Of a stretch of 64,000 nucleotides of DNA, positions 23,578 through 35,301 are shown in pieces (the first letter of the stretch is position 1; every line of letters begins with the position of its first letter). The stretch is from Enoplolaimus lenunculus (Eukaryota > Nematoda > Enoplea > Enoplida > Thoracostomopsidae), in contig JASANG010000527.1 in the NCBI GenBank assembly GCA_030248215.1, forward strand, positions 17,558-81,557, read 5' to 3'. The notes below the pieces were generated by a model. It worked only from the letters and a program-made list of their open reading frames with translations, was not told where the DNA came from and made no database searches. The position numbers and the translations under genes were made by a program.

Positions 23578-24494
23578 GGTAAATTCTGTATTTTGCAAAA
23601 TTTTTTCGCAGGTACCGGTGGCCGGAGGTGTCAGCGGTACCGTGGAATTCGGCAAAACCATAACGTGCTTAATTTGTATCATTTCTTAATAAACTACAGG
23701 TGTCCAGTGTTATAAGGGACATAAGTCCGGCAAGTTCCAGGGGTTTTTTCCAAAACTTCTCTGCAGGAATAATATTGAGATTGCTGTTTTATCCGATTGG
23801 CTCGCCTTTGTTGTTGTTGGATCCCCGCAGGACGGGGTCGCTTTGTTATCTCCGGCTCTGATTTGCGCGATTCGCGACCGAGCAAGTCCGGGCCGGAATT
23901 TGTTATAGTTGTCCGGACTGGGGAAGGGTGTTTTTCTTTTTCTTTTTCTTTTCTTTTTTCCCGGGTAATTTTTGGGCCCCAAGTGTTGAACGGTTATTGC
24001 GTATAGTAAAAATTTCTACAGCCCTAAAATGGGCGGTGCGGGTCCCCGTTTTTCTATTTCCTTTTTGACCAGATCCTTTTTACCAAGAATTTGTTTTTCC
24101 CCGCACCCCGAATTTTGCCTGCCCACCGGATGGTTAGTCTCGCCACGGTGGACAGAAGTCTTAACCAGGGGCAGGAATGCGCGAGGATAAGAGTCTCCTA
24201 GCCCCAAATCTTTTTCGGGATAAGCTGTATTTTGGAAGCGTTCGCCGGCTTGCGGCCGGCAAGTAATTTTTACCAAACGGAATTGTGCGCTATATTTTAT
24301 TCAATAGTCCGGTGACGATAAGTATTTGCGTTCAGATGGTGCATACACTGCGAGCCCGAGATGGGAAACCCATCCCGGACATGATCGGGCGGAGTAGCAT
24401 AACTAGACACAGTAGCCGGCTTCGATCAATCCATAAGGGGTACCCGCCAAGGATGGGTGGCAAGGACTTTCGATCCAGGGTAACCTACCTTATA

Positions 24495-25417
24495 TGGGGG
24501 CTACTCCGTTTGTTCATGTTCTATCTCGGACTCGCGGTGTGTTGGAAACGGATACGCATAAGGTAAAGAAGGTTGATAGGTAATAAATGTTGCTTACAGC
24601 ATATAATCAAATTTTAGCTGCTTTGATACTAACTTGGGGAATTCTACCCCTATTTTAACAGCAAGCTCGAAACGTGTAGGTTAAATAGATTTTATTTTAT
24701 GAGGTTTTCTTGGTTTCAGCAACGCCAGGCTGAAAAACGCGAGAAGCGCAAGAGAGGCGTATCTCGATATCCACCGCGACTCGGCAAGCATGCCCGGGTC
24801 GCATCAAAACACCCGGAGCCTAGTGTGCCGCAGAACACCAATGTCAAAAGACGAGGCCATTTTCTGGAAGGAAGCGGCAACTAAACGTCAACGGGAAATA
24901 GAACAACAAAAGAAACCGCCAACGTATCAGGATATTCCAGGGGCGGAAGAAGGGGATCAAGCGTCTGAGGAATCAAGTCCAAAACCGGTAAAGGCATATA
25001 TCAGGCAATAGTGCAGTACCTGCGTACATCCGGCAAATCTGTGTTGGAGGCGGCGCCAAAACGGCAACAAGCAGTCATGGCGCCATCAACGGCATTGCAA
25101 CAGCAACAAATTGTCTCATCGTTTTGATCTCCTTGTAACTACGTTGATCTTTCAAATTATTGACTCAAATGATCTCAACCACGGACATTGAAGTTATTTA
25201 TTTATTTTTGTTTTACGCCTATATGCTATTTTGTTAACCAACCAGCCCTAGGTATTGTTGTCCTACACTGCCACAGTTTCGCTAGAAATGTGGGTTGGCT
25301 CGCGCTGTTAAGTCAAGTGACGCGCACCCTGGTATCTCCCTCGATGCTCCCCTGGGCATTTGTTATAGGTTGTCTCGCAACCCCTTGATGGGGACATCAA
25401 GCCTAAAGAAAAGGGGA
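24495..25417 (+). mobile_element. interior of the LTR element
   Basis: Starts TGGGGGCTACTCC directly after the 5' LTR, as a primer-binding site would (TGG pairs with a tRNA CCA end); the tRNA is not identified. A donor-like GGTAAAG and an acceptor-like TTGGTTTCAG suggest possible splicing. Two short overlapping open stretches (24699-24884, 24790-25011), rich in Lys, Arg, Glu and Gln, precede a Gln-rich tail. They may be a remnant of a structural gene, but no domain is identifiable. Confidence 0.7.
25405..25417 (+). promoter_or_regulatory. polypurine tract
   Basis: AAAGAAAAGGGGA, all purine, directly adjoining the 3' LTR. This is the standard plus-strand priming site and helps fix the LTR boundary. 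Confidence 0.88.
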
Positions 25418-27045
25418 TGTAGGGATATTCCCGAGTGCGCGCTCTTGAAGTTAGAGTACGTTGCTAAATTTACCCGGTTACCGCGGAGCGTTTCTGCGCA
25501 GGGTAGAAACCGCTGGCAGTTATTATTGTTATTGCAGCCATTCTTGTTAAGACGCGGTGCGGACGTCTACCCCGTGGGCGCTAGCAAGTGGCACGGGGTC
25601 AGGCGATGCCTAGCGTATACCTCAGCGGTTAAAAAGAAAGTAATAAGATTTGAGCGTGAGCAGCCCGCGTCAGAGCATCTAAACAGTAGTCAACTACCTT
25701 GTGTTAATCTACATTTACCCGAACTCAACTGTTTTTTACAATCCACCCCTAGAATTCGGAAAATTAGCGTACCTAGTTCCTGGTTTTCGGGGCTGGTTGC
25801 ATAAAGTTGTTGTTGTTGCTTCTCTTTGTTGTTTTTGCTGCTTTCGTTTCGAAAATTTGCGGCCTACGCTTTCTGGCCGGTTTGTACTAATTCAATAAAA
25901 TTTATGAAAATTTTAAGAAGCTTATGCAAATAAGCTTCTGAATATGCAAATTGACGTTAGCCAAACGACAGGGTATAAAAGCCGCTGTCGATTCGACAAT
26001 TTAGGCATTCAGTTTGCATCTTTTATCTTCAACTTTCACTGATGCCTACAAACGTTTCTTATGTGCTTTTGTTATGTGTTTGTTTTTTTGTAATATGTGT
26101 AGCCGGCTTCAAGAAAGAAGTCGGCTACGGTAAATTCTGTATTTTGCAAAATTTTTTCGCAGGTACCGGTGGCCGGAGGTGTCAGCGGTACCGTGGAATT
26201 CGGCAAAACCATAACGTGCTTAATTTGTATCATTTCTTAATAAACTACAGGTGTCCAGTGTTATAAGGGACATAAGTCCGGCAAGTTCCAGGGGTTTTTT
26301 CCAAAACTTCTCTGCAGGAATAATATTGAGATTGCTGTTTTATCCGATTGGCTCGCCTTTGTTGTTGTTGGATCCCCGCAGGACGGGGTCGCTTTGTTAT
26401 CTCCGGCTCTGATTTGCGCGATTCGCGACCGAGCAAGTCCGGGCCGGAATTTGTTATAGTTGTCCGGACTGGGGAAGGGTGTTTTTCTTTTTCTTTTTCT
26501 TTTCCTTTTTCCCGGGTAATTTTTGGGCCCCAAGTGTTGAACGGTTATTGCGTATAGTAAAAATTTCTACAGCCCTAAAATGGGCGGTGCGGGTCCCCGG
26601 TTTTCTTTTTCCTTTTTGACCAGATCCTTTTTACCAAGAATTTGTTTTTCCCCGCACCCCGAATTTTGCCTGCCCACCGGATGGTTAGTCTCGCCACGGT
26701 GGACAGAAGTCTTAACCAGGGGCAGGAATGCGCGAGGATAAGAGTCTCCTAGCCCCAAATCTTTTTCGGGATAAGCTGTATTTTGGAAGCGTTCGCCGGC
26801 TTGCGGCCGGCAAGTAATTTTTACCAAACGGAATTGTGCGCTATATTTTATTCAATAGTCCGGTGACGATAAGTATTTGCGTTCAGATGGTGCATACACT
26901 GCGAGCCCGAGATGGGAAACCCATCCCGGACATGATCGTGCGGAGTAGCATAACTAGACACAGTAGCCGGCTTCGATCAATCCATAAGGGGTACCCGCCA
27001 AGGATGGGTGGCAAGGACTTTCGATCCAGGGTAACCTACCTTATA
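25418..27045 (+). repeat. 3' LTR
   Basis: Same length as the 5' LTR and about 99.7 percent identical by eye, carrying the same TATA box, octamers and hairpin (26099-26128). Confidence 0.92.
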
Positions 27046-27050
27046 ACGCC
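27046..27050. repeat. target site duplication, right copy
   Basis: ACGCC, identical to the left flank at 22862-22866. Confidence 0.85.
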
Positions 27051-27080
27051 CAATTCAACGTCTACTGTGTTTTTAGCACG

Positions 27081-27228
27081 GGTCAATGTAAAGAGCAGGG
27101 GCGAAAAAGTATTATAAGCATATTCCAAAGCCTAAGCCTAAGCCACGCCAAAAATTAATCTACAGCTTAAACTTACACTATTCTAGTCCCATAGAAAAAC
27201 TCTCCGCCCCTGATCTTTTACACGGACC
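27081..27228. mobile_element. TTAGGC-core element, GTAAAGA subfamily, short copy
   Basis: Ends GGTCAATGTAAAGAGCAGG and TCTTTTACACGGACC. Flanks TTAGCACG and TTAACACG agree at seven of eight. Only a short CCTAAGCCTAAGCC core, so 148 bp in all. Confidence 0.82.
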
Positions 27229-27672
27229 TTAACACGCAAGGAAAGACTAAAAAACGTCAGTCTATTGGCTATAACCAATATTCTGATTCTAATTATTAAG
27301 TAATTGTCGTCATATAAATTCGAATTAAAAACCAAACAGTTTATTGTTCAAAAATGAATAAAAGTGTAAGAAAATACTGACCAATCCTGGTACTTTGTTT
27401 ATATAATTATGATGCCATAAAATATGTTTTTGATCATCCAATCAATCTGATGTAATTGATTTCAAAAATGAACGCGAATGTTCACAGCGACCGTAAACGA
27501 GGCGAATTAACGACAAATTACTTTACAGCATATTTTTATGTAAATCCTTGGATCGCGATATTCCATTTAAATTATGTCTTGGTTTTATAAAACGGCTTTA
27601 AACACCATAGGTTTAAACGCTAAGAGCCTAAAATTTGAGCTAAAGGAATATGTAATTAAGAAAATGTTTTTC

Positions 27673-27862
27673 GGCTAATGTAAATAACAGGGGCGGAATA
27701 GTATTTTAAGCTTATTCTAAAACCTAAGCCTAAGCGTAAGCATGAGTTTGTTTCTAAACCTAAACCTAAGCCTAAGCCAAGCAGAAAAGTTAGTCTAAAA
27801 CTTAGGCTTATTCTATTCTAGTCCACCAGAAAAACGTTCCGCCCCTTATCTTTACATGGGCC
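27673..27862. mobile_element. TTAGGC-core element, GTAAAGA subfamily
   Basis: Perfect 8-bp duplication TGTTTTTC on both sides. Ends GGCTAATGTAAATAACAGG and CTTTACATGGGCC. The core has CCTAAACCTAAGCC runs. Confidence 0.92.
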
Positions 27863-27870
27863 TGTTTTTC

Positions 27871-28822
27871 TAATATTTTTTGCTTCTTTTTGAGATTTAG
27901 CGACACCACTAACACAACAAACGTATTACCGCCCTATCAGTAAGTAACAATTCAGGAAATGTTTTTAATAATTAATAGATTTTCTGTTTATAGTTGGCAA
28001 CCTAAACTCGTTATTACTAAATTGGTAAATTATATATTTTCGTTTAAACCAATGACTACAAGATTTACACAGTTAGCCATTGGCACATGAATGCTGTTAA
28101 ACTAATTGATTTTAGAATCAAACTAAGCGTTACAAACAGGTACTTTCAACTGTTGCTTGCACCAAAATGAATGGATCAGCTTATTTTTCAATCCAACGGA
28201 CTACTAAACTTGTTTTGATGAAAGTACTTAGCACGGAAAGACCCAGTTGTACCACAGGGAGCAGTAGTAAACAACTGAAATTATTTGAGGATCAACTGAA
28301 ATTATTTGAGGAGGCCATCAAAATCACGAATTGTTCAGATTCTTTTTAAATGACTGCCTTACAACTCTCTGTATATACGCGAGTGCTAGCGAGCAAAGAC
28401 AGATTTCATTTTCATTTTAAACGAAAAATTCAACGTTTACCGATAAAATTCTGTTTTTTTAAATATGAGGGAAACCTGTTTGGTGTGAGGGACTCCTTCG
28501 ATTTGGAAGTTATGGAAGCTGTAAGTATGGCACAGTGTTTTTATCACAGTCTCAGGGAAATTACACTAACACTATTTTCTCAACACATTGCTTTTAGTTC
28601 GGTTGCTGAAGTTAAAATTAAAATCTGACCATTCCTATAGCTTCAGACGCTTTATTCGTAGGCGTACGCCAAGTAATGTGTATGATTAGATTAATAATAT
28701 GAATTATGTTTCTATTGAATAGGGTCTCTTCGAACAACACGAAGCTTCGGAAACCAACAGGCCCCGGTGAATCAGATAAGACGTTAATGAATCATTTTGT
28801 TACCTCTTTAAATCTTATGGGA
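27871..28822. other. intergenic; two adjacent unsupported open stretches
   Basis: Plus-strand open stretches at 28167-28349 and 28350-28628 include a short exact duplication (AACTGAAATTATTTGAGGA, twice). No domain or splice context, so not called as a gene. Confidence 0.3.
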
Positions 28823-29054
28823 TAGGCTTAGGCTTAGGCTTAGGCTTAGGCTTAGGCTTAGGCTTAGGCTTAGGCTTAGGCTTAGGCTTAGGCTTAGGCT
28901 TAGGTTAGGCTTAGGCTTAGGCTTTTTCTTAGGCTTAGGCTTAGGCTTAGGCTTAGGCTTAGATTTAGGCTTAATCTTAGGCTTAGGCTTAGGCTTAGGC
29001 TTAGGCTCAGGCTTAGGCTTAGGCTTAGGCTTAGGCTTAGGCTTAGGCCTAAGC
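28823..29054 (-). repeat. (TTAGGC)n array, about 38 units
   Basis: Almost continuous TTAGGC hexamers with a few degenerate units (TTTTTC, TTAGAT, TTAATC). The last unit flips orientation (GGCCTAAGC). No GGCC-ATGT ends were found. It could be an interstitial telomere-like tract or an over-expanded element core. Both strands stay open for about 100 codons as Lys-Pro or Leu-Ser repeats, an artefact of the hexamer. Confidence 0.95.
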
Positions 29055-29824
29055 ATTGCCACTCCACAAATTCGAGGTATGTTCCATCTCCCCAAAACGG
29101 GGATTGTGCAAAAACGCAACGCACGGCGACGCAAATGTTGTTTGCCGAAGATAACTCTTGATTGGACTTATCATTCATTTTTACCGCTGAAAATTTTGAT
29201 AAATCGATAAAACTTTCGTAGACCGTGTTCTTAACCTGGTATCAATACGAAGCCGATATTAAAAGTTGTTACCATTAGTTTAATAGGATAGTTTAAGCAA
29301 TTTAATACTGCAGGTACAGTCATTAAGTTGTAAATGTTATGGTTACAATAAAAGATGAAACTGAGGCAGCCTTCAGGCACATACGAGGGATTTTTAAGTC
29401 AGCCTGTATGGCGCCAAGGGGCCTCACGAAAGGATCGTACCCCAGATGAAACATGATAACAGCAGTTAGCAAGGGCTGACCCACGCCGGTATTTAATGAC
29501 GAACAGTTTATTTTATAGATTTCGCGGCGCAGAGTTCTGCGGTACCATCTTTAGGACTGCTGGACCTTTGGTTCAAAAGCTGTAAACCTTTAAATTTTAA
29601 GTTTTTATAGTATAAAACTAAAATATGCACAACCACCTACCAAAATTGTAGAACGGATAAACCTAGTAAAGCTTATACTTTACGAACATGTGAATGATAC
29701 ATGCTTCCGCTTCTAATCTGCTGGCATTTTAGTGGTTTTGTTTTGATTTCAATATATTATGTAAATTATCCTGTCTTCTTGCGATGTTTACTTATTCAGT
29801 ACTGTTTTAAGCTAAATTGGCTTA
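29055..29824. other. intergenic, nothing recognised
   Basis: A slightly GC-richer island near 29390-29560 has no recognisable identity. Confidence 0.35.
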
Positions 29825-29948
29825 AGAATTTACTTTCAACTCTAAGAATGCTTCAACGTTTCGAACTCAACTTTGGTTCTCGAGTCATTTATTGACTCAA
29901 AACGAGAACCCCCTTATTACCTCCTCCTCTTGTTCGGGTCACTACAGT
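29825..29948. mobile_element. mariner-like CTGTAGTG element, right fragment
   Basis: Ends TTGTTCGGGTCACTACAG and carries the CGAACTCAACTTTGG and ACTCAAAACGAG phrases of the 434-bp family. The left half is missing. Confidence 0.65.
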
Positions 29949-30772
29949 GTTCGTGTACACTCTCCGAAAGTAATAATTTCGTTAGTAAAAACTCTAAGCT
30001 AAATTCTTCTATCATTTGTTTCGACAGCCATATTGAACATTTTCGTTGTCGTACCTATTTTTGACCTATGATAACTATCAAAAAATACGGGCAAATGTAT
30101 ATACAATGCCCGAGCAAGCAGTAATGTGGGCCCCCACAACCCGAACTTAGTTGTAAGGAGACAATGGTGAAACGAACAATTTCAGCAAAAGTTGATAAAG
30201 TTTCGATTTTAGAAGTAAACTCAACCGAAGAGGAACTAAACTTCGATTGAACAGCGGACGCTTTTTCTGGACATTTTATATAACGGCAGCTAAATGGCAT
30301 ATTTTTTAGGTAAAGGCTGATACTTCGATTTCAAAATATTTTCAAATTAATGTAATTTTGAGCTGGTCTGCTCACTTCGAAAACGCGACACATAAATAAT
30401 GTCTCGGAAATTATATAAAATATCACAAATATTTCGTTGCGTGAGGTCTCGTGGTTTTTGGGTTTCAACACAATTTTGCCCAATGATTAATAGTCAACAG
30501 CGATAAACTCTGGTAATTCAACATTTCAGACGGCACAAACATGGCAGTGTTTGACAGCTTAAAAACAATAGATTGAACCAGATTTGTCAAATGAGGGAGG
30601 GCTGGTGAACGATTTGATTGGTCTGAAGCGATCTTTTTTGAGGATATTTTTTGTCACTGTGCCCGATATCGTAGTTGTATAATCTAATTTCAAAATCCTT
30701 TGTAAATTTTGAGTTTCTGTGAAACGAAAAATACTATCAATTAATGTTTTCCCTTTTTATTTCAGTGGTATA
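29949..30772. other. intergenic; unsupported 81-codon minus-strand stretch
   Basis: An open stretch at 30055-30300 (minus) contains Cys-rich and hydrophobic segments but no identifiable domain. Could be an exon; not called. Confidence 0.3.
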
Positions 30773-30780
30773 GTTTAATT

Positions 30781-30946
30781 ATTTATAGAACAGGGCCGGA
30801 ACAGTAGTATTAGCTTATTCCTAAGCCTATGCCTAAGCGTTAGCATAGAAATGAGCCTATTCCTAAAGGTAAGCAAAAAATTAGCTTAGCCTGACTCTAT
30901 TACAGCCTATCCGAAAAACGATCCGGCCCTGTTCTATACATGAGCC
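30781..30946. mobile_element. TTAGGC-core element, GTATAGAACAGGG subfamily
   Basis: Perfect 8-bp duplication GTTTAATT. Right end complete (TATACATGAGCC), left end slightly trimmed (ATTTATAGAACAGGGCC). Short CCTAAGCC core. Confidence 0.9.
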
Positions 30947-31128
30947 GTTTAATTGATACCATTTGCCGAGAAAATTCAGCTTATACTACCCGAGTATATT
31001 TGATCACAGCTTTCCGGAACTACACCTTTGAGATCTGAAACTGGCAGGGTATGATTACTAATTCCACTCAATGTCAATAGATATTTTCTTCACAAGGCTT
31101 CTATTGTAAATTATTTGTTAAGAAGTTA

Positions 31129-31380
31129 CACTGTAAATTCGAGTAAGTTGATTTTCACTCAGAATGAGTTGAATCACTCAGTCTGAGTTAGGGCTTTCAG
31201 AACTCAGAATGTTGAGTTGATTCAATTCATTCTGAATTACTTAATTTACTCACCCAGATTCAACTCATCTCAGAGTGAGATTAAACTCAACTCAGAGTGA
31301 GTTAATGTTAACCGTTATTAACTCAGAAATATCTAACTGTTTAGATGAGCTGATTTATCAATTCATTGGAATTTACAGTG
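31129..31380. mobile_element. GAGTTGA-core TIR element, copy 3
   Basis: TA on both sides, ends CACTGTAAATTCGAG and GGAATTTACAGTG. The TGAGTTGA words are well preserved. Confidence 0.88.
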
Positions 31381-31431
31381 TACTGGCAAAAATCTGGACT
31401 CGAAAAAAACATTGGAAAAGTTAAACGATAG

Positions 31432-31690
31432 TTGACCCTTTCCCACATGAATATTTTCTATTTCCCCTGACACCTACTTTTATGCTAGGATTCGAACTCC
31501 AGTGACTGCCGTGGGAGGCGTATACCGTCACCACTCAGTATAGGAGCTTGACGCTCGAGCCCGAGGGGGCTCTAACGTCTTGTGGTGATGTAGTACTATG
31601 TATACGTGTTGCAATTGTTAAACACGGTGCGATATATATTATTTAACGTATATGCACTGCGCTGAGTTGCCCATAAGCAACTCAATAACT
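31432..31690 (-). mobile_element. TTAA-type tRNA-like element, copy with worn right end
   Basis: Left TIR ACCCTTTCCCACATGAATA, then the GTTCGAA-type B box and AGCT-type A box on the minus strand, then GAGTTGCCCATAAGCAACTC. The outer part of the right TIR is absent. Confidence 0.7.
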
Positions 31691-32507
31691 ATTTCCTGAT
31701 CTGAAAACGTTACGTTTCAACTGACGCTCTTTCCCGAATTTTAAAATGATGAAATGAAAACAAGAGTCGAGGTCATACTTTGGAGTTTTCCCTAACTGGA
31801 CTCCGTAAACCAATATATAGTCCAAAATTCCGAACTATAATCCATAAATGTCAATTTACCGCTGATAAGATTACATAAACATAAATGGCTCCTGGAGCAA
31901 GTAAAACCATTTGCCAAGAATTTGATTGCTCAAAGTATATATTATATATATCCATAGTAGTATACTTATATTTTAAAATCATATTTCTAAACTTCGTTAA
32001 AATTAGAGGAAATTCCGAGGAGGAACAACATGGACTGTGGGTTGAAATATAAACAGTTGTCCGTTGCCAAATAACAACGGGTACCGTGTGAACAAACAAA
32101 TATCGGTCTCTTCTACTACAGGTCTGCATATATGTTTGTGTCTGTAAACGGAAGTCTTATGTGAGGCATTTTGTTCGCTTTTTTCCGCTTCTTATAGTAG
32201 CCCTTAAAATAATTTGTTTACATTACTCTACATTTGTCAATTGCAGCTTTCAAAAATGTGTCTTACTCGTAAATCAGGTTGAAAAATTGGCACAAATATT
32301 TTTGGTAGACAATATTTTTATTTAAAATTGTGAACCAAAACACCAATATCAAACGTTATCATCAGAACTGATCGCTGGCAAATTGTAGTATAAAAAATTA
32401 GGCTTGGTCGAAACCCAAATTTACGCTCAATGTTGGGTTACTTTGAACCAATTGATCATTTTATGGACAGTCAAATTTCACATATTAAGTATTAAATTAA
32501 GCTGCAT
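31691..32507. other. intergenic, nothing convincing
   Basis: Phrases near 31750-31860 (ACTCCGTA, CATAAATGTCAATTT) recall the mariner-like family but are too short to call. Confidence 0.3.
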
Positions 32508-32515
32508 CGAAATTA

Positions 32516-32715
32516 CGGTCCATAAAAAGATCACGGGCAGAACGATTTTCTGCGGGACTGCAGTAAAGTAAGATTAGCTTAGACTTATTTTTGCTTACTG
32601 TTAATAGGCTCAGGCATAGGTATAAACGCATTCTTACGCTTAGGCGTAGGATTAGGCTTAACTTAACTTGCGAATACGTTTATACTACAGTTACTGCCCT
32701 ATTCTATACATTAAC
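32516..32715. mobile_element. TTAGGC-core element, GTAAAGA subfamily, worn
   Basis: Perfect 8-bp duplication CGAAATTA. Ends CGGTCCATAAAAAGATCA and TCTATACATTAAC are worn, and the core has only a few TTAGGC words. The intact duplication proves the boundaries. Confidence 0.85.
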
Positions 32716-33304
32716 CGAAATTACTTTGATCTGATAGCCTTTAAAAGTTGAGCTAAATTACCCAGCAGGGATCACAGGCCAAAATGTTGCGGTAAATGTT
32801 ACTACTACAATTGCGGTTGGTTCTCAGTCACATTTCTTGGCGAGTCCTTTTCACTGAAATATACAAGCAGCCTTCCCATCAGTAATTTATGCATCGGCCA
32901 CTGAGTCGAGCGCAACGCTGTGTGGTTTTTGTGCGAAATTTGTTCCCAAACCTACCCCCCAAAACCAATTACAGTATTCTTTTCAAGTATCCAGTTTATT
33001 GATTATTTTTTGCTTTTTTTATCACAATTTGACATTTTCAATTTTGACTACTCTTCAGAGTTTAATAATCGTTTATCACATTTTCGACGCTGGAAAAAAA
33101 TCTACAGCTTTAAAGAATAGTTTTCACTTCGGTACAAGATAACTGCATCGAACGACATTTAAATCGTAGATGTAGCATTTTTGTTGTACCTATAGACAAC
33201 CCAATTTAAAAAACTCTGACAATACATTGCAGTAGACGTATAAAACCTAAAATATGCAGGTGTATATGGATAAAAATGCATTATTTTTTAATGTTTATGA
33301 CTTC

Positions 33305-33464
33305 GACCCATGTAAAGATCAGGGACGGAACGGTTTTTTTGTGGGTCTGCAACAGAGTAAGCATAAGCTTTAGACTATTTTTTTTGCTTGGCTTAGGCGT
33401 AAACTTAGGCTTAGGCTTAGGAATATGCTTATAAAACTGTTCCGCCCCTGTTTTTACATTGGTC
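33305..33464. mobile_element. TTAGGC-core element, GTAAAGA subfamily
   Basis: Ends GACCCATGTAAAGATCAG and TTTTTACATTGGTC. Flanks ATGACTTC and GTGACTTG agree at six of eight bases. Confidence 0.82.
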
Positions 33465-35212
33465 GTGACTTGTGTGATGCATTATACAGTTTAAAAAATA
33501 TGACACCCCAAATGTCGTAATCGGTCATTCAGAATAGCTAAAAATTTAAAATTTCTTAATTTTTTTCCAAATTATAAAATTCAAATCACAGCTGCGTCTG
33601 CCAGACATTTTTGATTATGTCTGTCTCAGCAATGTAACGCATCCATATTCGTCAAGTGTTTTTGTCGAATATTTTATCATCTGGGTGCGAAATTTAAATA
33701 TATAGAGAAATAATATTGTAATCTGAATATTTTGTTCAAAAAAAGTTAAAATGTCACATTGTAAGATTTTACCTTAGGCTCGGTTTTAAATTTAAAGGCG
33801 GAAGTTCTATTTAAGGTTATTTGAGGTGCTTTGAATTTCACTTGTGTTTACGGTGAATCTGCTGAAGGACAAACACACTACTATTTGTGTTTTTTATGTT
33901 CTGTTTAGGTATTTTTTTTATTGTTACTGACCATATTGTTGATTTATCGATGCAAATGCATAGGCTGTATGTTAGGGTTGATGAAATGTGGAACATTGCT
34001 ACGACACAAATTTTATTAATTGGAATAGAGGTCAAATTCAGTCAGGATGGAGGTTTCAAAAGTCGAACCCCCCGATGGAATTTTTGTAAAGAGATTTTAG
34101 GATACGTTTTTAGGTTGTAACTCATGAAACCCCCTTCGAAACTTTAATAAAACGTATACAATTGCCACCGTTAGCAAATGTTTAGCTATGCCTTCATGAG
34201 TCCAAGGTATGGCTTGCGAAGCTTCGTAATAATTTATTGTCGGTTGCTCCATCATGGCACCCTAAGTTCGTTTAAATTTTCGACAATTTGTCGCCCGATA
34301 ATCGTTGATACACAACCTGTTACCCGAAATTTCGTCGATTGCGAGAAATTTTGTCGGTTCATATCCGGTTTACCGGACAGCATACAGTAACGCATTATAT
34401 TTGGTCAAAGAAACCTTGTGAGTGAAGCGAGCGAAAAACTAAATGCAATTTTAATAATACTTGTATGATGGTGCTTTCTATTTATAAAATATTTTTTCCG
34501 ACAACAAAAATAAGGGTCCACAAGCCTCAACCATTACACCACCAATGGTTATTGTGAGGATTCGTTTCGCAAAATTAATGATCAACTCAAAGGTGCATTT
34601 ATTTTTCGACAAATAAACCGAGTCGAAAAATAAAAGAATTCTTCGAAGACAATTTTAGGCTCTAGGCTACTTGCTGAATGTGAGCAATTTTACTGAAAAT
34701 TAATATTCATGCCACATATTTGAAATGTTAAATTAGTATGCATTTTTATAATTTTCTGCAAATAATTTACATTCGGTCAGTAACGTAGAGCGTAAAATTG
34801 CCTTCGAAGAGTTCGAATTATTTTACTGTTTTGCTTATTATTCTAAAAGTAAAAATGCACAAATGAATTTTAATTGCATTAATATTGTCAGTTTTCTAAT
34901 AGTAAATTCAATCCGAACAGTAGCTGAAGTTTAAAAAAGTTGTCTTCGAAGTATTGGTTCATTACTTTATGGGCTTTATTATTATTATTATGATGATGAT
35001 GATTATTATTATTATTGTTATATTATTACTATTATTAATATAAAGGTAAATATGATCTATAGGTCAACTTTGATTTTAGAATTTTAAAAGCATTGACGTT
35101 TATCATTTGCACAAGTAACAGATGTTCGTGATGGTTTTCTTACAATTTATACCTAACCGAACATTTCAATATAGAAGCATGAACATTAATTTTCAGTAAA
35201 TCGCTCGCAGTT
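33465..35212. other. intergenic with an ATT/GAT microsatellite
   Basis: ATT and GAT triplets run at about 34979-35040. The phrase AGTGAAGCGAGCGAAAAACT near 34420 recurs loosely near 50790, hinting at another repeat. No gene supported. Confidence 0.4.
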
Positions 35213-35301
35213 TGAGAAACGGCTACGACATCCAAGGAAGGCAGCAGACACGCGAGTTACCCACTCTCCCGGCACAGGGAGGTAGTGACGAAAATTACAA
35301 T
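35213..35301 (+). pseudogene. 18S rRNA fragment
   Basis: TGAGAAACGGCTACGACATC, CCAAGGAAGGCAGCAG, TTACCCACTC and GGGAGGTAGTGACGAAAA follow in the order and spacing of the conserved 5' part of eukaryotic small-subunit rRNA. Several substitutions and one extra base show decay. Only about 90 bp are present and the flanks are AT-rich, so this is an inserted relic. Confidence 0.9.

Larger units (their letters stand above)
22867..24494 (+). repeat. 5' LTR
   Basis: Starts TGTAGGGATATTCC and ends CCTACCTTATA. TGTAGGG and CCTTATA form an imperfect short inverted pair, as at LTR edges. Contains a TATA box, two octamer motifs, an AATAAA and a strong RNA hairpin. Confidence 0.92.
22867..27045 (+). mobile_element. 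non-autonomous LTR retrotransposon, structurally complete
   Basis: Two 1628-bp direct repeats bracket a 923-bp interior, with 5-bp target duplications, a primer-binding-like start next to the left LTR and a polypurine tract next to the right LTR. The interior is far too short for gag-pol, and no reverse transcriptase, protease, RNase H or integrase is recognisable. Mobility would therefore need proteins from a relative. The LTRs differ at only about five positions by eye, so the insertion is recent. It is noticeably richer in G+C than its surroundings. Family (Gypsy, BEL or other) cannot be decided without coding sequence. Confidence 0.92.

Noticed and set aside
23694-24276. several 60-90-codon open stretches inside both LTRs
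   Set aside because: They occur on both strands and in overlapping frames, with low-complexity sequence; no recognised protein.
25295-25804. 169-codon open stretch across the LTR element's interior and 3' LTR
   Set aside because: It crosses the polypurine tract and the LTR boundary, where no protein is encoded in known families; treated as chance openness in GC-richer DNA.
28823-29054. chromosome end
   Set aside because: Ordinary transposon-rich sequence and genes lie on both sides, so the array is internal.
28808-29178. Lys-Pro and Leu-Ser repeat proteins on the minus strand
   Set aside because: They are translations of the TTAGGC array; a hexamer without stops is open in several frames.
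30055-30300. 81-codon minus-strand stretch as an exon
   Set aside because: No convincing splice sites or domain; Cys-rich part could be chance.
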